64,000 nucleotides of DNA, taken from assembly GCA_963732925.1 (NCBI GenBank), contig CAVTBJ010000010.1:104836-168835 (forward strand). Reading direction: 5' to 3'. A program made the translations under genes and the position numbers. Shown here in pieces: positions 11,577-21,261 of this stretch (position 1 is its first letter; every line of letters begins with the position of its first letter). The notes beneath the pieces are model-generated. The model was not told where the DNA came from. It made no database searches and saw only the letters and a list, made by a program, of their open reading frames with translations. The DNA comes from DASZRZ01 sp963732925. Its GTDB lineage: Bacteria > Acidobacteriota > Terriglobia > Terriglobales > Acidobacteriaceae.

Positions 11577-12146
11577 TTGATCTGGTTCGTCTTAGGCAGG
11601 CTGATGAGAAACGTAATCGAACTACCTCAGCGGCTAAAGCCGCCATTTCGATTCGCCCTATTAACGCAGGCCTGAAAGGCCTGCGCCACCGGTTGTGGGT
11701 ATTTTCCAGCAACCGTTAGAGAGGAATGTTGGCATCGGCCTGTGGAGCGGAATCCGCGATGCAAAGTTGATCTGGTTCGTCTTAGGGCACGCTGATGAGA
11801 AACCCAATCAAACTACCTCAGCGGCTAAAGCGCCATTTCGATCCGCCATATTAATGCAGGCCTGAAAAGGCCTGCGCTACCGGTTGTGGGTATTTTCCAG
11901 CAACCGTTAGAGAGGATGTTGGCATCGGCCTGTGGAGCGGAATCCGCGATGCAAAGTTGATCTGGTTCGTCTTAGGGCAGGCTGATGAGAAACGTAATCG
12001 AACTACCTCAGCGGCTAAAGCCGCCATTTCGATTCGCCGTATTAACGCAGGCCTGAAAGGCCTGCGCCACCGGTTGTGGGTATTTTCCAGCAACCGTTAG
12101 AGAGGAATGTTGGCAGCGGCCTGTGAAGCGGAATCCGCGATGCAAA
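11577..12146. repeat. Three tandem copies of a 190-bp unit containing the two-hairpin repeat
   Basis: Copies begin at 11577, 11767 and 11957, each with TTGATCTGGTTCGTCTTAGG, so the period is exactly 190 bases. Each unit carries GCGGCTAAAGCCGC (one arm shortened in copy 2) and GCAGGCCTGAAAGGCCTGC, then a unit-specific tail with AACCGTTAGAGAGGA and CGGAATCCGCGATGCAAAG. Copies 1 and 3 are nearly identical; copy 2 has a few substitutions and single-base indels. The dispersed element at 5.2 kb matches only the central ~110 bases, so here a larger segment was duplicated in tandem. No gene is encoded. Confidence 0.9.
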
Positions 12147-12235
12147 GCGGAGGTCCTATTTGCCACGCGCTTGAGGCAGGCTTAGATTCGAAACAGCGGC
12201 ATGGCGAAAGATCCAGATCGAGAGGAAGAACTCCG

Positions 12236-13204
12236 ATGAATCCGAAAGTGACAAACTCTCTGCTTCGGGTGGGACTCGTAGTGTGTTTGTTGATCTCGGT
12301 TGCGTCGCAGGCGCAGACCGCGAACGCCACGCTGTCCGGTACGGTGAAGGGACCATCGGGGGTGGGCGTGCCGGACGCGGCAATTTCCATCAAGAACGCC
12401 GCCAGCGGGCATTCGATCCAAATCCAGACCAGCTCCAGCGGATCCTTTACGGCGGCGAATTTGGCGCCCGGAGATTATGAGGTTTCGGCCACGGCGGCGG
12501 GCTTCGAGACCAAAACCGAAAAGGTAACGCTGGCGGCAGGAGCGACTGAAACCCTCGACATGAGTTTGAACGGGGCGATTTCGCTGCAGGACCTGGGATT
12601 CGGCCAATCCCAGACCCAGGGCAGCGCCCAGCAGCAGGCCCTGTTGAATAAGCGGTCGCACATGCTGCAGGTGCACCAGCGGCTAGGCCTGCTGGCGGCA
12701 ATTCCCATGGTGGCCACGGTTTTCACGGGCGGCTTCGCCGGAGGAAGAAGCACCAGCTCTTCTAGCCGGGACCTGCATGCCGCCTTAGGCACGGCCACGG
12801 CGGGCTTGTACTTTGCCAGCGCCTACTATGCGATTTTTGCTCCCAAGATTCCGGGCACCCGCAGCGAAGGCCCGATTCGCCTGCACAAAGCGCTGGCCTG
12901 GATCCATGGTCCGGGGATGATCCTGACTCCGATTCTGGGCGCGATGGCGTTTTCGCAGAAAAGCAATGGGGAGCGGGTTCACGGAATCGCCAGCGCGCAC
13001 GGCGCGGTGGCTGCTGTAACGGCCATCGCGTACGGGCTGGCAATTGCGTCCGTGGCCATCAGGTCGGGCTCGGCATCGAGCGCGGGCAACGGCCTGCTTT
13101 CCGCAGTCCATCTTCGTCATCCCTCGCCCGAACATACGTTTGTTCAACAGGACGCTGGTGACTGGATCAGCGCAGCGGCGCGAAACAGCGGCAACGAAAA
13201 ATAA
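12236..13204 (+). CDS. Cna-B-like domain fused to b561-like four-helix membrane protein
   Basis: 322 residues from the ATG at 12236, which has AGAGGAAG upstream and begins a signal peptide ending near ASQAQTA. Residues about 31-115 are a carboxypeptidase-regulatory/Cna-B-like beta-sandwich (SGTVKGPSGVGVPDAAISI, GSFTAANLAPGDYEVSATA). The rest has about four hydrophobic segments near residues 145-165, 180-204, 220-240 and 250-275, each near a histidine (LQVHQRLG, DLHAALG, WIHGPG, ASAHGAV). That pattern recalls heme b-binding b561-type proteins. The next gene is YceI-like, and YceI and b561 genes are known neighbours in Proteobacteria. Electron transfer is inference; heme ligation is not shown. 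Confidence 0.65.
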   Translation: MNPKVTNSLLRVGLVVCLLISVASQAQTANATLSGTVKGPSGVGVPDAAISIKNAASGHSIQIQTSSSGSFTAANLAPGDYEVSATAAGFETKTEKVTLAAGATETLDMSLNGAISLQDLGFGQSQTQGSAQQQALLNKRSHMLQVHQRLGLLAAIPMVATVFTGGFAGGRSTSSSSRDLHAALGTATAGLYFASAYYAIFAPKIPGTRSEGPIRLHKALAWIHGPGMILTPILGAMAFSQKSNGERVHGIASAHGAVAAVTAIAYGLAIASVAIRSGSASSAGNGLLSAVHLRHPSPEHTFVQQDAGDWISAAARNSGNEK

Positions 13205-13251
13205 CCAGCTCTCGTGCCTCTCCCGACGAGGTTCCCGACAAGGACGAATGA

Positions 13252-13788
13252 ATGAACAAACTGCGGATTCTTCTTTTACTTCTTACCTTCCCGCTGCTTG
13301 CCCGAGCGGACAGCCAATGGGTCCTGACGAAATCGACACTCAGCTATCATGTATCCCACCCGCTGCACGAGATGAACGGCGTCAGCCACGACGCCAAGGG
13401 CAAGGGTGTTTGCCAGTCCGGAAGCTGCAACTTCCTGGTCGCGGTGCCGGTGAAATCCTTTGACTCGGGAGACAGCAACCGCGACCTGCACATGCTGCAG
13501 GTGACGCGGGGGGCGCAATATCCCATGATTACGGTGCGTTTCGACTTGCCGCAATCGGAAATTGACGACGCCACCATCCGCTGCAGTCTCGATATCCAGT
13601 TTGCCGGCCAGATGGCGCATTACAACCAGGTCACGTTCCATCAGGTGATTCAGGGAGACGTCCACGAAGTAACTGGGACGATTCCCACGACGGTGTCCGA
13701 TTTCAAAATTGATCCGCCCAAACTCTTCACTATTCCCATCAAGAACGACATTCCGGTGACGGTGAATATGACCTGGAAGAAGCAATAA
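13252..13788 (+). CDS. YceI-like lipid-binding periplasmic protein
   Basis: 178 residues with a signal peptide (MNKLRILLLLLTFPLLARA). The mature part begins QWVLTKSTLSYHVSHPLHEMNG, like the opening strands of the YceI beta-barrel, and continues with VPVKSFDSGDSNRDLHML and YPMITVRF, both typical of the family. YceI proteins form a lipocalin-like barrel that binds an isoprenoid or amide-type lipid. It follows the b561-like gene by 47 bases on the same strand, so an operon is likely and the two may share a lipid or quinone cargo. Length is normal for the family. Confidence 0.82.
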   Translation: MNKLRILLLLLTFPLLARADSQWVLTKSTLSYHVSHPLHEMNGVSHDAKGKGVCQSGSCNFLVAVPVKSFDSGDSNRDLHMLQVTRGAQYPMITVRFDLPQSEIDDATIRCSLDIQFAGQMAHYNQVTFHQVIQGDVHEVTGTIPTTVSDFKIDPPKLFTIPIKNDIPVTVNMTWKKQ

Positions 13789-13910
13789 AAAAATGTGCCG
13801 GCGCGCAGGGCGATGCGCGAGAGTCCTGGTGAGCAGGATCATCGTATGGCCATGGGCGCGATAGTCGATCCGGAGGCGCCCTGCATCTTCAGGGGCTCGA
13901 GCACGAGCGC

Positions 13911-13966
13911 AAACGCAGGCCTGAAAGGCCTGCGCCATCGGTTTGGGTGTTTTTCAACAACCGTTG
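13911..13966. repeat. Partial copy of the dispersed hairpin repeat
   Basis: This matches the second half of the repeat: GCAGGCCTGAAAGGCCTGC, then a variant of the CACCGG...GGGT segment and CAACAACCGTTGG. The first hairpin is missing. It sits in a 343-base gap between the YceI-like gene and the GH3 gene; the rest of that gap shows nothing I can name. Confidence 0.75.
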
Positions 13967-14131
13967 GGGCACAGAAGCATACCTTGAATCCCACTGATAC
14001 GGCGAGAGCCAGTTTCCCGCAACGCAGGCCCGGGCGGGCGCATGGGGACGGCAAAGGCTTGATTTCGAGTGCGATGTTTGTTACAGGTAGCGCGCGTCGC
14101 AGCGCGAGACAACATTCCGACAGGTGAAACG

Positions 14132-16243
14132 ATGCAGCAGGTGAAAATGCGCGGGCCCGCCATTTGGGCCACAGTCCTTGTTTCCGTTGCTTCGGTTGTT
14201 TTCGTGGCCGTTCTGTTCGCAGGGAATGCCATGGCCCAGGATTTCGACCAGCGGGCGCGGGCGATTGTGAAGCAGATGACCCTGGACGAGAAAGTCCAGG
14301 AACTGCACGGCATTCGGGACGACGATCACTATCGCTATGTTCCGGGCATAGCGCGGCTGGGGATTCCTGCCTTTCGGATTACCAATGGTCCAGCGGGCGC
14401 TGGTCCGGGCGACGTGACCCAGAGCCACCCACAGGACCCGGCGACGGCGCTTCCCTCTCCCATTTCTCTGGCCGCTACCTGGGACGTGAACCTGGCAAGG
14501 CAGTACGGCAGCATCGCAGGCGAGGAATCGAAGGACATCGGGAACGCGCTGGTGGAGGCTCCCGACATCAACATTGCGCGCCTGCCGCAGAACGGGCGGA
14601 CCTTCGAGGGTTATGGCGAAGACCCGTTTCTGGCCGGGCAAATGTCGGCGAGCAACATTGAGGGCATCCAGAGCCAGGGAGTGATTGCCAACGTGAAGCA
14701 CTATGTCGCGAATAACCAGGAGACGGACCGATTCACCGTCAACGAAGAGATTGGCGAGCGCACGCTGCGCGAGATTTATCTGCCGGCTTTCCGGGCGTCC
14801 ATCGTGCAGGGGCACAGCGCCTCGCTGATGTGCGCCTACCCGCGTGTAAACGGGACGTTCAACTGCGAGAATGCTCCGCTACTGGACATCGTAACGAAGG
14901 AGTGGCATTTCGAGGGGTTCATTACCTCCGACTTTCGAGCTGTGCACAGCACGGTTCCCTCGGCCATGGGCGGACTCGACCTGGAGATGCCGACGGGGCA
15001 ATACTTTGGGGACGCGCTGAAGGCTGCGGTGGAGTCGGGCCAGGTTCCGGTTTCGGTGATTGACGAGAAGCTGGTGCGACGCTTCCGGACCATGATGCGC
15101 TTTGGAGTGTTCGACCATCCGCCGGTACCCAAGCCCATTCCAGCCAGGGAAAACGGAGCGAAATCGCGCGCCATGGCAGAACAGGGCATGGTGCTGCTGA
15201 AGAACGAGGGAGGACTGCTGCCACTGGGCAAGGTGAAGACCATTGCGGTGATCGGTCCGGGCGCAGCGGCGGCGGTCACCGGCGGGGGCGGAAGCTCGCA
15301 TGTAGTTCCGCTGTACACGGTGGATCCGGTGGCGGGAATTCAAAAGCGCGCGGGTTCGGCGGTGCAAGTGACTTCTTCCGATGGCAGCGATATGGAGAAA
15401 GCGGCGGCCCTGGCGCAGGGCGCGGATGTGGCCATCGTGATGGTCAGCAAGGTCGACCGTGAAGGCCGCGACCAGACCCTGAACCTGGAAGCAAACCAGG
15501 ATGAACTGATTGCAAAGGTCGCGGCGGCGAATCCACGGACGATTGTCGTGCTGAAGACGGGTTCGGCCGTACTGATGCCGTGGATCGAGAAGGTCCCGGC
15601 CATTCTGGAGGCATGGTATCCGGGAGAAGAAGACGGCAACGCGGTGGCCGACGTGCTTTTTGGAACGGTAAATCCCTCGGGAAAATTGCCGCTGACATTT
15701 CCCCGCCGCGTGCAGGACGAGCCGACGAACACCCCGGCACAATATCCGGGAGTGGACGGGGTGGCGCATTATTCGGAAGGCGTGTTCGTGGGCTACCGGC
15801 ATTATGACGAGAAGAACATTGAACCGCTGTTTGCCTTCGGGCACGGGTTGTCGTACACGACCTTTGCCTACTCGAATTTGAAGGTGGCTGCCCAGCCCGG
15901 CAACCCAGGCCACTGGTCGGTGGATTTCGATCTCCGTAACTCCGGACACGTGGCCGGCGCCGAGGTGGCGCAACTGTATGTGGGGCTTCCCTCGACGACC
16001 GGAGCGCCTCAGCCGCCGAAGCAGCTGAAAGGGTTTGAGAAAGTCTCACTGGCGCCGGGCAGGACCAAGCACGTGCACCTGATGCTGGACACTCCGGCAC
16101 TTTCCTACTGGGACGTGCAGCAGCACCGCTGGAACCTGGCTCCTGGGACGTACAAAGTGATGGTGGGGTCCTCGTCGCGGGACATCCGGCTTCATGGCCA
16201 ATTTCAGGCCGGAGGGGCATCGTCGCCAGGCGCGGAGCAATAA
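14132..16243 (+). CDS. Glycoside hydrolase family 3 (beta-glucosidase/xylosidase-like), exported
   Basis: 703 residues from the ATG at 14132 (MQQVKMRGPA), which has AGGTGA upstream; the longer frame lacks a signal. A hydrophobic signal peptide ends at NAMAQ. The GH3 N-terminal barrel starts near QMTLDEKVQELHG. The catalytic nucleophile is expected to be the Asp of ITSDFRAV, and KHYVANNQE is the conserved loop. The alpha/beta sandwich (VLLKNEGGLLPLG) and the C-terminal Fn3-like domain follow. It removes terminal beta-linked glucose or xylose from oligosaccharides in the periplasm. A paralogue of the same layout is at 51970-54087. Exact sugar specificity cannot be read. Confidence 0.93.
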   Translation: MQQVKMRGPAIWATVLVSVASVVFVAVLFAGNAMAQDFDQRARAIVKQMTLDEKVQELHGIRDDDHYRYVPGIARLGIPAFRITNGPAGAGPGDVTQSHPQDPATALPSPISLAATWDVNLARQYGSIAGEESKDIGNALVEAPDINIARLPQNGRTFEGYGEDPFLAGQMSASNIEGIQSQGVIANVKHYVANNQETDRFTVNEEIGERTLREIYLPAFRASIVQGHSASLMCAYPRVNGTFNCENAPLLDIVTKEWHFEGFITSDFRAVHSTVPSAMGGLDLEMPTGQYFGDALKAAVESGQVPVSVIDEKLVRRFRTMMRFGVFDHPPVPKPIPARENGAKSRAMAEQGMVLLKNEGGLLPLGKVKTIAVIGPGAAAAVTGGGGSSHVVPLYTVDPVAGIQKRAGSAVQVTSSDGSDMEKAAALAQGADVAIVMVSKVDREGRDQTLNLEANQDELIAKVAAANPRTIVVLKTGSAVLMPWIEKVPAILEAWYPGEEDGNAVADVLFGTVNPSGKLPLTFPRRVQDEPTNTPAQYPGVDGVAHYSEGVFVGYRHYDEKNIEPLFAFGHGLSYTTFAYSNLKVAAQPGNPGHWSVDFDLRNSGHVAGAEVAQLYVGLPSTTGAPQPPKQLKGFEKVSLAPGRTKHVHLMLDTPALSYWDVQQHRWNLAPGTYKVMVGSSSRDIRLHGQFQAGGASSPGAEQ

Positions 16244-16280
16244 TGAGACTTCCTACAAAAGCGGCTTTTGCGAGGAGCGC

Positions 16281-17483
16281 GTGAGCCTGTTTTCCCGAAG
16301 AGAATTTTGCGCGGCCTTGTTTGCCGCGACCGCAGCCGGGCGAGCTTTTGCTTCGCCGGCCGACGAGTCGGTTGCTGTTCCGGACATCGCGACCATTGAC
16401 CGGCATCGGATCTTGACGGCCGCGAACCGCTACCTGAAAGAAGAACCGATCACCGTCACGGCGTACTCAAGCCCGCGCAGCGCCGGAGGCAAGCACGATT
16501 ACTTCTCCGAGGGAGACTACTGGTGGCCGGACCCGAAGAATCCGGGCGGGCCGTACATTCAGCGCGACGGCATGTCGAATCCCGGCAATTTCAATCAGCA
16601 CCGTCACGCGCTCATCCGCTTAAGCCTGCAGGCACCTGCGCTGGCAGCGGCATGGATGGTCACCCATGAGGGGAAATATGCGGAACATGCGGCGAAGCAC
16701 CTGCGGGCGTGGTTTCTCGATCCCAAGACGCTGATGAATCCCAACCTGCAATATGCGCAGGCAATTCACGGCATCACTACGGGACGAGGGATCGGCATTA
16801 TCGATACGCTGCACCTGGTGGAGGTGGCGCGCGCCGTGCCGGTGATTGCCGAGGGCAAAGGATTGTCCGCCGCGGAAGCGAAAGGGGTGAAGCAGTGGTT
16901 CAGCCAATACCTCAAGTGGATGACGACCTCCAAGAACGGCATGCAGGAGCGGGACGCCAGGAACAATCACGGCACCTGCTGGGCGGTGCAGGCGTCGGAA
17001 TTTGCGACGCTGACGGGCAACGAAGAGGTCCGGGAAGACTGCAGGACACGATTCAAGCAGATGCAGTTGCCGCACCAGGTGGCGGCGAACGGCAGCTTTC
17101 CCGAGGAACTGCGGCGCACGAAACCTTACGGCTATTGCCTGTTTAACCTCGATGCCATGGGGACTCTATGCCAGATCCTGAGCACGCCCGAGGACAATCT
17201 GTTCGCCTACCAACTGCCGGACGGACGCAGCTTTGCCAAGGCGATGGCGTTCCTGTACCCGTTTATCGCGGACAAGGGGGAGTGGCCCTACAAACACGAC
17301 GTGGAATATTGGAATGACTGGCCGGTGCGCCAGCCCAGTCTGCTGTTCGCGGGAGTGGCGCTGGAGCAGCCGAAATACATTCAGCTGTGGAAGCAACTGG
17401 ATCCTGATCCAACGGTTGAAGAAATTATCCGCAACTATCCGATTCGGCAGCCTATTTTATGGCTGCCGAGCCGGCATTCCTAG
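16281..17483 (+). CDS. Alginate lyase family protein (alpha/alpha barrel), exported
   Basis: 400 residues from the GTG at 16281, with AGGAG directly upstream; the frame is open further but has no signal. The N-terminus FSRREFCAALFAATAAG is Tat-like. The family core motifs YWWPDPKNPGGPYIQRDG, LRAWFLDP...MNPNLQYAQ, GITTGRGIGII and NNHGTCW match the alginate lyase superfamily (PF05426 type), which act as polyuronate lyases or as related enzymes of unknown substrate. It lies 37 bases after GH3. Its stop overlaps the stop of a convergent paralogue by 27 bases. Substrate is not certain. Confidence 0.85.
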   Translation: MSLFSRREFCAALFAATAAGRAFASPADESVAVPDIATIDRHRILTAANRYLKEEPITVTAYSSPRSAGGKHDYFSEGDYWWPDPKNPGGPYIQRDGMSNPGNFNQHRHALIRLSLQAPALAAAWMVTHEGKYAEHAAKHLRAWFLDPKTLMNPNLQYAQAIHGITTGRGIGIIDTLHLVEVARAVPVIAEGKGLSAAEAKGVKQWFSQYLKWMTTSKNGMQERDARNNHGTCWAVQASEFATLTGNEEVREDCRTRFKQMQLPHQVAANGSFPEELRRTKPYGYCLFNLDAMGTLCQILSTPEDNLFAYQLPDGRSFAKAMAFLYPFIADKGEWPYKHDVEYWNDWPVRQPSLLFAGVALEQPKYIQLWKQLDPDPTVEEIIRNYPIRQPILWLPSRHS

Positions 17484-18707
17484 CCGGCTGGCGAGGGCGG
17501 CGCGGAGAAGCGCCTGGCCGATGCTCTCCGGGTCGCTCTTGAGATGGTCCGCCGCCCGCGCATACTTTGGGTCACCGAGCGCCTTAGCGGCGCGAAGCAA
17601 CGGGAGCAACAGCTCTTCTCCGTGAAAGCCCAGGATCTTCTGGTAGGGCCAACCCTTTTTCCCGCTGGCATATGGAATTAGAAAGTCGAGCGCGGCCTGG
17701 ATGCTGCGGCCGTCCGCGGTGCGGTAGTGCCACAGGTCGACTCCGGCGGATTCGCCGAGGGTGGCCAGCAGGCTGTAGGCGGCTACATTGAAGGCGCTAT
17801 AGCCGAACGACTTGGTGCGCGCGAGTTCCAGGGGTTGGCGGCCATCCGTTTCCACCTGGCGCGCAATGCGCTTCTGTTTTGCCTGCTCGATGATGCTGCG
17901 GGCAAGATCTCGCTTACCGACGAAGAGCGCAAAATCCGCTACCTGCACATCGTAGTAGGTGCCGTGATTATTCTTGGCGGCAGACTCGACCTTGCCGTGA
18001 TCGCTGGTCTGCAGCCAAGCCAGAAAGTTGTCGAACCAGGCTTTGACGGCTTCCTGGTCAGAGGCGCTCCAGTCCGGCGAGCCCTGGAGCAATCCCACGG
18101 CATCCACCGCCGAGGTCAACAGCCGGCTCTCAATAATTCCGATACCCCGTCCGGTGGTAATGCCTGGAATTCCCTGCGCATACTCGAAATTCGGGTTCAT
18201 CCGGGTTGCGGGATCGATAAACCACGCGCGCAGCAGCAGAGCCGCGCGTTGGGAGTATTGGCGGTCCCCGGTGAGATAGTAGGCGAGGGCGAGCGTGCGG
18301 GAATCGCCGGCCATGCTGCCCATCAGCTTCTCGTCGGGTAACTTGTCGAGTTCGGGATTGCGTTCCCCGTCGCGGCGAATGTAGGGGAGGCCGGCGGGCT
18401 TGTTCGGGTTCGGCCACCAGTAGGGTCCCTGAGTCATGTAGTCATGGCGATCCCCGCTGGGAGGAACGATCTTGCTCTGCATCACCGAGAAAGGCCCCTC
18501 GGGCAAAGCACGGCCGGCGGCGCGCCGAACGGCCTGCAGAATGGCATTCTGCGGGTTGGCGGAGGCCAGCCTCTTCTCCTGCCGCAGGACATGGGCGTCC
18601 AAAAGAAAGACGCGCGGGAGGGCGGACGGATGGTCTACCGCCGCAGCGGGAATTGCGCAGCATGCAGAAAGAGCGACAGCTAGAATTCCATACCTGAAGC
18701 GTCTCAC
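17457..18707 (-). CDS. Alginate lyase family protein, paralogue
   Basis: 416 residues with a Sec signal peptide (MRRFRYGILAVALSACCAIPAAA). It shares the core motifs with its convergent neighbour: YWWPNPNKPAGLPYIRRDG, LRAWFIDPATRMNPNFEYAQ, GITTGRGIGII and NNHGTYYDVQ. One copy uses a Tat-type and this one a Sec-type signal. It begins four bases after the DUF4861-GH88 stop, so it belongs to that operon with ExuT, KduD and the isomerase. This context suggests action on uronic-acid polymers releasing unsaturated ends for GH88. Direct substrate is unknown. Confidence 0.86.
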   Translation of the reverse strand: MRRFRYGILAVALSACCAIPAAAVDHPSALPRVFLLDAHVLRQEKRLASANPQNAILQAVRRAAGRALPEGPFSVMQSKIVPPSGDRHDYMTQGPYWWPNPNKPAGLPYIRRDGERNPELDKLPDEKLMGSMAGDSRTLALAYYLTGDRQYSQRAALLLRAWFIDPATRMNPNFEYAQGIPGITTGRGIGIIESRLLTSAVDAVGLLQGSPDWSASDQEAVKAWFDNFLAWLQTSDHGKVESAAKNNHGTYYDVQVADFALFVGKRDLARSIIEQAKQKRIARQVETDGRQPLELARTKSFGYSAFNVAAYSLLATLGESAGVDLWHYRTADGRSIQAALDFLIPYASGKKGWPYQKILGFHGEELLLPLLRAAKALGDPKYARAADHLKSDPESIGQALLRAALASRLGMPARQP

Positions 18708-18711
18708 CTGA

Positions 18712-21245
18712 CTATTCCTTGGGCTGCAATTGAAGGAGCGTGTCCAGCAGGAAGTATTGGCCGTAGATCAGGCCTCCGTCATCGGGACGGGTAGAGCAGC
18801 CGTGGCGGAGCAGGCCCGGAGGCGTGGTGTCCCCGGCAAAGGACGGAGTGAGGTAGCGGTCGATCAACGACTGGGTGATATGGCGGCTGGCCTCGCGGTA
18901 GGCATCAGCCTGAGATTTATCGGGCGTGGCATCGGCAAGGGTGAGCAGGCCGTCGGCGGTAATGGCGGCAGCCGAGGAGTCGCGGTTGCGGTAAAGAACG
19001 CCCTCGTCGTTGAAGTCGTACCAGGGAACGCCATCCTCGGGCAGTTCGCCGAGGATATAACCGGCAATCTTCTGCGCGGTGTCCAGCATGCGCTGATCGT
19101 GGGTCTCGCGATAGGCGGTGGCAAAGCCGTAGAGTGCCCAGGCTTCTCCCCGCGACCAGGTGGTGTTCCAGGCCAGACCCTGGTGGGTATGAGAGAACAC
19201 CCGCTGGCCGGGCGCGGCGTGGTTCGGCAAAACCAGAGTCTCATCGCCGCCGCCGTGCAAGTGGAACTCCTGCCGGTTGTCGCCGGGATTGTAGTGCACG
19301 GACTGCACGGTAGAGCCGTCGGGACGCACGAACCATTCGGCGGTGCGCACAGCGTGCTTCAGGCCGATCTCCCGCCATTTGGGATCACCGGTTTCATCGC
19401 TGGCCCAAAAAAGAGTTTGCAGGTTCATCATGGTGTCGATGATGGTGTCGTCGCCGTTCGGTCCCCAGGCGGGGATGAGCTGGGTTGCCGGGTTGTAAAG
19501 GTCGGAGAGGCGCTGGGCGGCGCGCAGACCGCTCTGGCGCAGTTTGGCGTCGTGCGTGAGCTGGTAACCGGCGATGGAAGAATAGAAGTACAGAAAGCCG
19601 GTGTCGTGGTTCTGCTCGCCTTCCTTGCCGGTCAGGCGGGAGGTCCACAACTCAGCCCAGCGGCGGTACTTCTCGTCGTGGGTGCGCTGGTAGAGCTTCC
19701 AGAGCTCACCGGTCCAGAAACTCCCGGTCCAGAAAAAGCCTTTCTGCTGTTTCCACTCGCCGGTTTTGTTATCGGCTTCGGTGAAGAATCCCGCGCCAGT
19801 GTGGGCGTTCAAGGAGGCGGGAGCAGCCGCGCTCACCACCGGCGCCCACTTTTGCGCGGTGCGGTCTACCTCGGCCCGAAGCAGATCAATGGCCTGCTGG
19901 TAACTGCGCTGGCCCGCGGGATGGAGCGTATCCGGAGGCGCGGACTGGGTTTGGGGCGCGGAGGAGAGGAAGCGCACAGTTGCCGGATGCTGCATGCGCG
20001 AGGCCTGCTGGCGCACGGCGTCGAGGAAGCGGTCCTGGGTGGTGATGGCCTGGCCGTTAGCAAGGAAGTTGACGTAAGAACGGCGCTCGTTGGCGGTTCC
20101 GACGGGGACGGGGTCGTTGCTGGCCTCCTGGTCCCAGGCGGCCATGGTGTACCAGGAGGCGCTCTGATTCTTCAAGGGGAAGGTGAGCAGGTAGTCCTTG
20201 CTGTCCTGCTGGGCGGAAGCGGCGGACCCCGGCGCCATGATGACGGCCAATCCCAGATTCGTCCCTTTCAGGATGGGCGAGGCGGCCTGGTTCGCGGGTT
20301 GAACCACCTGCTGGCCCCACATTGCGACCCAGGGCTCGGCGTCACCGGAAGCGGAGCGCAGATCCGGGATGTTCTGCTGCCGGGTGAGGCCGGTGGCGAA
20401 GACGAAGTCGCCGGCGTCGGCCGAGGTGATGGTCTGAGTGAAGCCGCGTTCCCCCGCCCACATGACAATGCGGGATCGGACGCTGAGGGTCTTTCCGGCG
20501 ACCGTCCAGCGGTTGTAGTCCAATTCGACAATGGCGCGCACCGGGCCGGTGGAGATGATGCGCCACTGGCGATCGGCGACATCCGCGACTTTGGCAGCGG
20601 CGCCATCGACCCATCCGGCAACCGCGCCGGCGCCGATGGCGTCGGCAACCAGATAGATGTCGCGGCCGTCCGGCGAGGCATTGTGGTAGACGTATCCGGG
20701 AGTCTGGAAACGGTCCAGCAGCAGCATGGGACGGGTTTTGCCATAGATATCGATAGCGTTACGCTTATCGAAGTAGAGGCGGAAGGCGATGCGATCCGAC
20801 TCCCAGCCCATGCCGTCAATTTTCAGATTAAAAGCGCATTGGTACGCGGGGCATAGTCGCCGCGCAAGCGGAAAATGCGGTCCGGAGGACCGTAGGTGAT
20901 GGTGACCACGCGCGTCTGATGAGGCTTGAGGTCGAGCTGAAAGGCCAGCTCATCGGGTTTATGGTCGCCGTCGAGATCGTCGACCTGAGAAGGCAATTCG
21001 TCGGCCTGCAGAACCGCCGCGTCTTCTGCCACGGTGGCCGCATCGGTGGCGGTAACGATCTGCGAGCCGGCATAGAAATCGGGAGCGACTTTCAGAAGAT
21101 CCGCGATGGAAAGAGTGATGCCGGCGGCGGGACGATCTTGGCCGGTGGGATTGGTGACGGCGATCTTGATGGCCTTCAAATGCGGCTCAGCCCATGCGCC
21201 GCCCGCCGCAAGGAGCACCATCAGAACCACGCGCAACAGCTTCAC
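18712..21245 (-). CDS. DUF4861 fused to GH88 unsaturated glucuronyl hydrolase, one-base frameshift
   Basis: About 844 residues if the break is repaired. The GTG at 21245 has AGGAGG four bases upstream and opens a signal peptide (VKLLRVVLMVLLAAGGAWA). The first half matches DUF4861; the second half is GH88, with the two expected catalytic Asp in NHDTGFLYFYSS and IIDTMMNLQ, plus WSRGEAWALYGFATAY and GLIYGQYF. GH88 removes the unsaturated uronic acid left by polysaccharide lyases. Near 20828 the frame breaks: one T is missing from a T-run, so NALL is followed by a stop instead of NALFNLKIDGMGWE. A homopolymer miscount is the likeliest cause. Confidence 0.85.
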
Positions 21246-21261
21246 GAATCCTCCTGTACGG

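Noticed and set aside
11577..12146. Possible CRISPR array
   Set aside because: The repeat unit is 190 bases with no unique spacers between copies and there are no cas genes.
18730..20856. 708-residue open frame on the plus strand
   Set aside because: It is antisense to the DUF4861-GH88 gene, whose catalytic motifs are evident.
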